Assembly: GCF_010726085.1 (NCBI RefSeq)
Contig: NZ_AP022560.1
Span: forward strand, 2,542,001-2,606,000
From: Mycolicibacterium moriokaense
GTDB taxonomy: Bacteria; Actinomycetota; Actinomycetes; Mycobacteriales; Mycobacteriaceae
Reading direction: 5' to 3'
DNA: 64,000 nucleotides
Below are positions 58,532 through 64,000 of this stretch, piece by piece (positions within the stretch are counted from its first letter, which is position 1; each line of letters begins with the position of its first letter). The translations under genes and the position numbers were made by a program. The notes under the pieces are model-generated. The model saw only the letters and a program-made list of their open reading frames with translations. It was not told where the DNA came from and ran no database searches.

Positions 58532-59589
58532 TGAGTACCAGCACCGGAGTCGACCTAGCCGAACGCAAGGTTGTCCACGACGAACGGGTCAAGGAGCGAA
58601 ACCGCGTACAGCGACTGCTGATTCGCCCTGAGATGGGCGCCCTGATCGGTGCGGTCGTCATCTTCATCTTCTTTTTCATCATGGCTCCGCCGTTCCGGTC
58701 GGCCGAGTCGTTGGCGACTGTGCTGTACGGCAGCTCGACGATCGGCATCATGGCGTGCGCGGTCGCGCTGCTGATGATCGGCGGCGAGTTCGACCTGTCG
58801 GCGGGTGTCGCGGTCACCACGGGTTCGCTTGCGGCGTCCATGCTGGCGTGGAACTTCCATCTGAACCTTTGGGCCGGTGCGGGATTGGCGCTCATCCTGT
58901 CGCTCGGTGTCGGCTTCTTCAACGGGTACATGGTGATGAAGACCAAGATCCCGAGCTTCCTCATCACCCTGGGCACCCTGCTGATGCTGACCGGGGCGAA
59001 CATCGCCGTGACGAAATGGGTTGCGGGGGCGGTCGCGACACCGAGCGTCAACGATATGGAGGGCTGGGAGTCCGCGCGTGCGGTGTTCGCGTCGACGCTG
59101 ACGATCTTCGGTGTGCCGGTGCGCATCACGGTCCTCTGGTGGCTGCTGTTCACCTTGGTCGCGACCTACGTGCTGTTCAAGACGCGGATCGGCAACTGGA
59201 TCTTCGCCGTCGGTGGCGACGCGGAGAGTGCGCGTGCGGTCGGCGTGCCGGTCACTGCGGTAAAGATCGGCCTCTTCATGTTCGTCGGGTTCTCAGCGTG
59301 GTTCTCCGGCATGCACCTTCTGTTCTCCTACAACACCGTTCAGTCCGGCCAGGGCGTGGGTCAGGAGTTCATCTACATCATCGCGGCGGTCATCGGCGGA
59401 TGTCTGCTGACGGGCGGCTACGGCACGGCCATCGGCGCCGCGATCGGTGCGTTCATCTTCGGGATGGTGCAGCAGGGCATCGTCTATGCGGGCTGGGAAC
59501 CGGACTGGTTCAAGTTCTTCATGGGCGTGATGCTGCTGTTCGCGGTGATCGCCAACAACGCATTCCGTAACTACGCCGCGAAGAGGTGA
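58531..59589 (+). CDS. Sugar ABC transporter permease (RbsC-like)
   Basis: 352 aa, about nine to ten hydrophobic helices. The segment LLMIGGEFDLSAGVAVTTGS and the later AAVIGGCLLTGGYGTAIGA are the BPD_transp_2 family blocks of ribose/inositol permeases. A charged N-terminus (ERKVVHDERVKERNRV) faces the cytoplasm. ATG 58531 overlaps the previous stop, and the ATPase gene follows 3 bases later. Confidence 0.9.
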   Translation: MSTSTGVDLAERKVVHDERVKERNRVQRLLIRPEMGALIGAVVIFIFFFIMAPPFRSAESLATVLYGSSTIGIMACAVALLMIGGEFDLSAGVAVTTGSLAASMLAWNFHLNLWAGAGLALILSLGVGFFNGYMVMKTKIPSFLITLGTLLMLTGANIAVTKWVAGAVATPSVNDMEGWESARAVFASTLTIFGVPVRITVLWWLLFTLVATYVLFKTRIGNWIFAVGGDAESARAVGVPVTAVKIGLFMFVGFSAWFSGMHLLFSYNTVQSGQGVGQEFIYIIAAVIGGCLLTGGYGTAIGAAIGAFIFGMVQQGIVYAGWEPDWFKFFMGVMLLFAVIANNAFRNYAAKR

Positions 59590-59592
59590 CCC

Positions 59593-60417
59593 ATGACCGC
59601 AACCGTTGATCACGCCGTCGAAGAAGCACCGTCGGGTGGCAAGGTGCCGCTGGTCGAGCTCAAGAACGTCGGCAAGATGTACGGCAACATCACTGCGCTG
59701 AAAGACATCTCACTGCGTGTCCACGCCGGCGAGGTGACGGGCATCCTCGGCGACAACGGCGCGGGCAAGTCGACGCTGATCAAAATCATCGCCGGCTATC
59801 ACCCGCCGAGCGAGGGCGAGCTCCTGGTCGACGGTGAACCCGCCCGCTTCGCGTCACCCAAGGACGCGTTGGCCAAGGGGATCGCGACCGTGTATCAGAA
59901 CCTGGCCGTCGTGCCGCTGATGCCGGTGTGGCGCAACTTCTTCCTCGGTCAGGAGATCCGCAAGAAGTCGTTCCCGTTCTCGCTGGACTCGAATGCGATG
60001 CGTGCCACCACGCTGAGCGAACTGTCGAAGATGGGCATCGATCTGCCCGACGTCGACGTCCCGATCGGGTCGCTGTCCGGCGGTCAACGCCAGTGCGTGG
60101 CGATCGCGCGGGCGGTCTTCTTCGGGGCGCGGGTGCTGATCCTCGACGAGCCCACGGCCGCGCTCGGCGTCAAGCAGTCGGGGGTGGTGCTGAAGTACAT
60201 CAGCGCGGCCAAAGAGGCCGGGTTCGGCGTGGTGTTCATCACACACAATCCGCACCACGCCCACATGGTCGGCGACCACTTTGTGCTGCTCAACCGTGGT
60301 CGGCAGAAGCTGGACTGCACATATGACGACATCACGCTCGAGCACCTGACGCAGGAGATGGCGGGTGGGGACGAACTCGAGGCGCTGTCCCACGAACTGC
60401 GAGGTAAAGGGGCATAA
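59593..60417 (+). CDS. Sugar ABC transporter ATP-binding protein, single domain
   Basis: 274 aa. Walker [10 protein letters not shown] (~55-63), signature [16 protein letters not shown], Walker [14 protein letters not shown] and the switch His in [12 protein letters not shown]. It has one nucleotide-binding domain where RbsA-type partners have two (~500 aa), so it should act as a homodimer with the permease dimer. Third gene of the transporter operon. Confidence 0.92.
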   Translation: MTATVDHAVEEAPSGGKVPLVELKNVGKMYGNITALKDISLRVHAGEVTGILGDNGAGKSTLIKIIAGYHPPSEGELLVDGEPARFASPKDALAKGIATVYQNLAVVPLMPVWRNFFLGQEIRKKSFPFSLDSNAMRATTLSELSKMGIDLPDVDVPIGSLSGGQRQCVAIARAVFFGARVLILDEPTAALGVKQSGVVLKYISAAKEAGFGVVFITHNPHHAHMVGDHFVLLNRGRQKLDCTYDDITLEHLTQEMAGGDELEALSHELRGKGA

Positions 60418-60439
60418 TCGACAGCCCAACCGCACTGTT

Positions 60440-60472
60440 CCACCACTGTTCACCTGCGCGGCCGTGTGGTGG
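60440..60472. terminator. Candidate hairpin after the transporter operon
   Basis: CCACCAC (60440-60446) pairs with GTGGTGG (60466-60472), loop 19 bases, in the 223-base gap between the ATPase and the convergent acyl-CoA synthetase gene. No T-tract. The rest of the gap (60473-60640) shows no gene I can support. Confidence 0.4.
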
Positions 60473-60640
60473 ATGGCCGGGTTCTGAGATTGTCTGCACA
60501 ATGGTTGGGTGCATACCGAACCCCAACCGAGGCGCCACGCGCCGGTCTGGCGTGACCCGCTGTCTGCGGGGTGGCGTGCGCACCGGGGGCTGCTGCTGCT
60601 CCGTCTGCGGTGGCATGAGCGACGCGAAGCGGCCGAGAGG

Positions 60641-62275
60641 TCATAACCCCAGTAGTCGCACCGTCTCGGTCCGCATCTCCACCTTGCGTACCTTGCCGGT
60701 CACCGTCATCGGAAACTCGTCGACGATGTGGACGTAGCGGGGGATCTTGTAGTGCGCGAGCTTCCCCGACGCGAACTCCCGCACGGCGTCGGCATCCAGT
60801 GGGGTGCGACCCGGGCGCATCCTGATCCACGCGCAGATCTCTTCGCCGTACTTCTCGTCGGGGACGCCGATCACCTGGGCATCTTCGATGTCGGGGTGGG
60901 TGTACAGGAATTCCTCGACCTCGCGCGGATATACGTTCTCGCCGCCGCGGATCACCATGTCCTTGATGCGCCCGATGATCATGCAGTAGCCGTCATCCCG
61001 CATCACCGCCAGATCGCCGGTGTGCATCCAGCCCTCGTCGTCGATGGCCTCGCGGGTGCGCTCCTCGTTGTTCCAGTAGCCCAGCATCACCGAGTACCCG
61101 CGAGTGCAGAACTCGCCCGGCTGACCACGTTTCACGGTCTTGCCGGTGTCGGGGTCGACGACCCGGATCTCCACATGCGGATGCACCCGTCCCACCGTGG
61201 CGGTGCGCCGGTCCAGGTCGTCGTCGATGAGGGTCTGGCAGGACACCGGCGAGGTCTCCGTCATGCCGTAGGCGATCGACAACTCGGGAATGTTCAGCTC
61301 GCTGCCGCAGCGTTTCATGAGCTCCACCGGGCAGGTGGCCCCCGCCATGATCCCGGTACGCAGCGACGACAGATCACACTCAGCCAGATCGGGGTGCCCG
61401 AGCATCGCGATGAACATCGTCGGCACGCCGTAAACGGCTGTGCAGCGCTCCTTTTCGATGGCGTTCAACGTCGCGCCGGGGTCGAAGCCGGCCGCCGGGA
61501 TCACCATCGTGGCGCCGTGGGTGGTACAGCCCAGGTTGCCCATCACCATGCCGAAGCAGTGGTAGAAGGGCACCGGGATGCACAGCCGCTCCCCGGGGCC
61601 GAGCTTGATGAGCTCGGTGACGAAGAAGCCGTTGTTGAGGATGTTCCGGTGAGACAGCGTCGCGCCTTTGGGCGAACCGGTTGTGCCCGAGGTGTATTGG
61701 ATATTAATCGGGTCGTTCGGTTGCAGGCTGTCCATCCGTGAACGCAGCTCGGCCGCGGACACCTCGTCGGCGCGACTGCACAGGCGATCCCAATCGTCGG
61801 TGCCCAGGAAGAGAACCTCGGCGAGGTCTGGGATCTCGGGGCGCACCTCGTCGACCATGCTGCGGTAGTCGGAGGTCTTGAACGTCGTCGCCGACACCAG
61901 CAGCCGCGTGCCCGACTGACGCAGCACGTAGGCCAATTCGTGGGTGCGGTAGGCGGGATTGACCGCCACCAGGATCGCCCCGATCTTGGCTGTCGCGTAC
62001 TGCAGAATGGTCCACTCCGGACAATTGGGCGCCCAGATGCCGATGCGGTCTCCGCGCTGGATGTCGTTGGCCATCAGAGCCCTTGCCACGCGGTCGATCT
62101 CGTCGTTCAGCTCGGCGTATGTCCAGCGCTTTCCGCTGGACGCGTCGACGAGCGCCTCGGCGTCGGGATACGTCGACGCGGTGCGTTCGAGGTTCGCGCC
62201 GATCGTCTCGTCGAGGAGGGGAGTGTCGGTGGGGCCGGCCGCATACGATTCGGCCCCGTCGCTGAACGCGGTCAT
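60641..62275 (-). CDS. Acyl-CoA synthetase (AMP-binding, FadD family)
   Basis: 544 aa from ATG 62275, with AAGGAG before it. Motifs: P-loop YTSGTTGSPKGATLSHRN (~203-220), IAYGMTETSPVS, the hinge region GRIKDMVIRGGENVYP and the C-terminal catalytic Lys in MTVTGKVRKVEMR. It activates a carboxylic acid with ATP and CoA. It resembles the FadD35 branch of M. tuberculosis (from memory). Encoded directly downstream of two acyl-CoA dehydrogenase genes, so an acid-degrading operon is likely; the chain length is unknown. Confidence 0.9.
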   Translation of the reverse strand: MTAFSDGAESYAAGPTDTPLLDETIGANLERTASTYPDAEALVDASSGKRWTYAELNDEIDRVARALMANDIQRGDRIGIWAPNCPEWTILQYATAKIGAILVAVNPAYRTHELAYVLRQSGTRLLVSATTFKTSDYRSMVDEVRPEIPDLAEVLFLGTDDWDRLCSRADEVSAAELRSRMDSLQPNDPINIQYTSGTTGSPKGATLSHRNILNNGFFVTELIKLGPGERLCIPVPFYHCFGMVMGNLGCTTHGATMVIPAAGFDPGATLNAIEKERCTAVYGVPTMFIAMLGHPDLAECDLSSLRTGIMAGATCPVELMKRCGSELNIPELSIAYGMTETSPVSCQTLIDDDLDRRTATVGRVHPHVEIRVVDPDTGKTVKRGQPGEFCTRGYSVMLGYWNNEERTREAIDDEGWMHTGDLAVMRDDGYCMIIGRIKDMVIRGGENVYPREVEEFLYTHPDIEDAQVIGVPDEKYGEEICAWIRMRPGRTPLDADAVREFASGKLAHYKIPRYVHIVDEFPMTVTGKVRKVEMRTETVRLLGL

Positions 62276-62299
62276 CGCTGGCTCCTTACCAATGACGGA

Positions 62300-63388
62300 T
62301 CAAAGGCCCGCGCGATCGGCGAGCAGTCGACGGTGGTGCCTGCTGCCGCCGAAGAGTGCCCTGGTGGTGGTGGCACGCCGGAAAAACAGGTGCACGTCGT
62401 GTTCCCAGGTGAAGGCGATACCGCCGTGTACCTGGATGGCAGAACCTGCGCACAGGGTGAAGGTGTCGGCGGCCTGCGCCTTCGCCAGCGGAGCAGCGAT
62501 CTGCAGTTCGCGATCGTCGTCTGCGCTCATCGCGGCGTACATGACCGCCGCGCGCGTGGCGTCGACCTCGATCAGCATCTCGGCGCAGGCGTGCTTCACC
62601 GCCTGGAACGAGCCGATCGGCCGTCCGAATTGCCTGCGCGTGCGGGCGTATTCGACGGCCATGGCGAGACACGCCTCGGCGCCGCCGAGCATCTCGGCGG
62701 CCAGCAACACCCGCGCGACGTCCAGCGTCCGATCGATGGCGTCGGCCGAGCCCGCCGTCAGCGCTTCGGCGGGAGCGTGTGTCAACTCCAGCCTGGCGAC
62801 GGGTCGGGTGATGTCGAACGACGGCAGGCTCACGACGGTGACCCCGGGATCGTCGGCCGCCACCACGTGGAGCATGACCTCACCGTCGACGACCGCAGGC
62901 ACGATGAACAGGTCGGCGATATGGCCGTGCAGGACGGGGCCACACACTCCGGTGAGTACGGTGCGGCCGCTGTCACTGTGGGCGTGCACCGGCGCCTCGG
63001 ACGGTTCGCAGTCGCGAGGCCCGGCGACGGCGAACGCACCGATCTGCTCACCGCGCAGCAGTCCCTTGAGCAGTCTCGTCCGCTGCTCCTCGTCACCGGT
63101 GCGCCGGATCGCCTCGATGGCGAATGTGGTGGCCGCCAACGGAACCGGTGTCAACGCACGGCCCAGTTCGCCGAACGCGATCGCGGTTTCGACCAACGTC
63201 GCACCGGCACCGCCGTACTCGTCCGGCATGTGCAGCCCCGGTAGCTCCATCTCGGTACACAGTCGTTGCCACACCTGCGCGTCGTGGCCGCCGGCCTCCC
63301 GCACTCGCGCGAGCGGCGCGGCATCCTGCAGTAAGCCGCTCAATGAGGTGCGGAAGTCGTCTTGTTCTGTGCTGTAACGGAAATCCAT
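62300..63388 (-). CDS. Acyl-CoA dehydrogenase family protein, subunit 1
   Basis: 362 aa. The N-terminal helix bundle (DFRTSLSGLLQDAAPLARVR), the LHMPDEYGGAGATLVETAIA block and the C-terminal QFGRPIGSFQAVKHACAEML place it in the ACAD family. It ends QVHGGIAFTWEHDVHLFFRR, the usual flavin-proximal region. Short two-gene ACADs in mycobacteria often act as heterotetramers, and a second ACAD gene ends one base upstream (TGAGATG). Confidence 0.88.
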   Translation of the reverse strand: MDFRYSTEQDDFRTSLSGLLQDAAPLARVREAGGHDAQVWQRLCTEMELPGLHMPDEYGGAGATLVETAIAFGELGRALTPVPLAATTFAIEAIRRTGDEEQRTRLLKGLLRGEQIGAFAVAGPRDCEPSEAPVHAHSDSGRTVLTGVCGPVLHGHIADLFIVPAVVDGEVMLHVVAADDPGVTVVSLPSFDITRPVARLELTHAPAEALTAGSADAIDRTLDVARVLLAAEMLGGAEACLAMAVEYARTRRQFGRPIGSFQAVKHACAEMLIEVDATRAAVMYAAMSADDDRELQIAAPLAKAQAADTFTLCAGSAIQVHGGIAFTWEHDVHLFFRRATTTRALFGGSRHHRRLLADRAGL

Positions 63389-63389
63389 C

Positions 63390-64000
63390 TCACCGTCCGA
63401 CGTCGACTGGTTCTTTCGGCAGCCCCAAGAGCCGCTCGCCGATCACATTGCGCTGGATCTGCGAACTGCCTGCGTAGATCGTCGCGGCGCGTGCGTACAG
63501 CAGTTCGTCGAGCCAGCACGCCGCGGAGTTCGGCGTGCCCGCCTCGGGGACGATCAGCGCCGCGCCGTTCCCCGGCCCCTCGGGGCTCAGCGCTTCGAGG
63601 CCGAGGATCTCGACGGCGAGTTCGGTGTGCCGTCTGAAGTACTCGCTCCAGACGACCTTGCTGATCGCCGCGTCGGCGCCGGGGCGGGCACCGTTGAGCA
63701 GCGACGTCAAACCGCGGTAGCCCTGATACCGCATGATCTGTACCCGCGAATAGCACCAGGCCAACTCGTCGCGGATGTGCGGCACGGTGTTCAGTCCCCG
63801 GTCGGTCGCGAGTTCGCACAACCGCGCCAGATCTCGTCCGAAATCGATTGCCGCGGTGGTGACCTGCGACGAGCGCTCGAAACCGAGCAGCGTCATCGCC
63901 GTCGACCACCCACCGCCGATCCCGCCGACCACGTTGTCGGCCGGTGTTCGCGCATCCGTCAGGAACACCTCGCTGAACGAGGCGTGCCCGGCGGCGTTGA
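63390..64000 (-). CDS. Acyl-CoA dehydrogenase family protein, subunit 2 (partial, cut by window end)
   Basis: The C-terminal ~203 residues are in the window; the frame stays open to base 64000. [20 protein letters not shown], the helix [17 protein letters not shown] and the end [20 protein letters not shown] are C-terminal ACAD blocks. It lies one base from the next ACAD, suggesting an alpha2beta2 heteromer of the FadE-FadE type. The N-terminus lies outside the window. Confidence 0.88.
   Translation of the reverse strand, partial: NAAGHASFSEVFLTDARTPADNVVGGIGGGWSTAMTLLGFERSSQVTTAAIDFGRDLARLCELATDRGLNTVPHIRDELAWCYSRVQIMRYQGYRGLTSLLNGARPGADAAISKVVWSEYFRRHTELAVEILGLEALSPEGPGNGAALIVPEAGTPNSAACWLDELLYARAATIYAGSSQIQRNVIGERLLGLPKEPVDVGR

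Overview
The window is a high-GC actinobacterial chromosome segment with dense coding on both strands. Gene order and protein sequences place it in a rapidly growing mycobacterium (Mycolicibacterium type). Positions 46-32346 follow, gene for gene, the M. tuberculosis block that runs from Rv2483c (plsC) to Rv2457c (clpX). Locus names are from memory and were not searched.

Region 1 (1-32346) is conserved core. It holds phospholipid acyltransferases (plsC, plsB), a CopD/CtaG membrane fusion, an SSB paralogue, the ribosome-associated ABC-F protein EttA, the 180-kDa-class NAD-glutamate dehydrogenase, and glbO-aglA. A CtaJ-like cytochrome oxidase subunit overlaps a DUF5130 gene. Next come pepN, a SigH-type mycothiol-dependent reductase, rpiB, nei, two tRNAs (Gly-TCC on minus, Pro-TGG on plus) and the tig-clpP1-clpP2 and clpX protein quality-control genes. 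Two HNH proteins and several small or secreted proteins lie between them.

Region 2 (32347-44178) is accessory. It has a GT1 glycosyltransferase, an fdhF-fdhD formate dehydrogenase-like pair, and a frameshifted DUF222/HNH (13E12-type) gene with an SOS box at its start. A complete IS3-family element lies directly against that gene, followed by scars of another element. A type III glutamine synthetase with a GlnR-type box and a class III aminotransferase close the region.

Region 3 (44215-47384) is a divergent reactive-sulfur module that resembles the staphylococcal cst operon. It encodes a CsoR-family repressor with only the two cysteines (CstR-like), a TauE/SafE exporter, a rhodanese and, divergently, a persulfide dioxygenase-rhodanese fusion (CstB-like). 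Five copies of an ATACCCC/GGGGTAT operator are visible, four of them in the divergent promoter region. I consider this the most interesting system in the window.

Region 4 (47460-60417) is a myo-inositol catabolic regulon: iolC, a Cgl0158-like aldolase, iolB, iolD, iolE, iolG and iolA on the minus strand; a GntR/UTRA regulator; an isomerase; and a sugar ABC transporter. The two divergent promoter regions around the regulator carry the same operator-plus--35 module. Region 5 (60641-64000) is an acyl-CoA synthetase and two acyl-CoA dehydrogenases, the last cut by the window edge.

Across regions, three hairpins at the 3' ends of genes share a loop motif, ATTCGGCCGA, although their stems differ. 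This suggests a dispersed family of palindromic elements.
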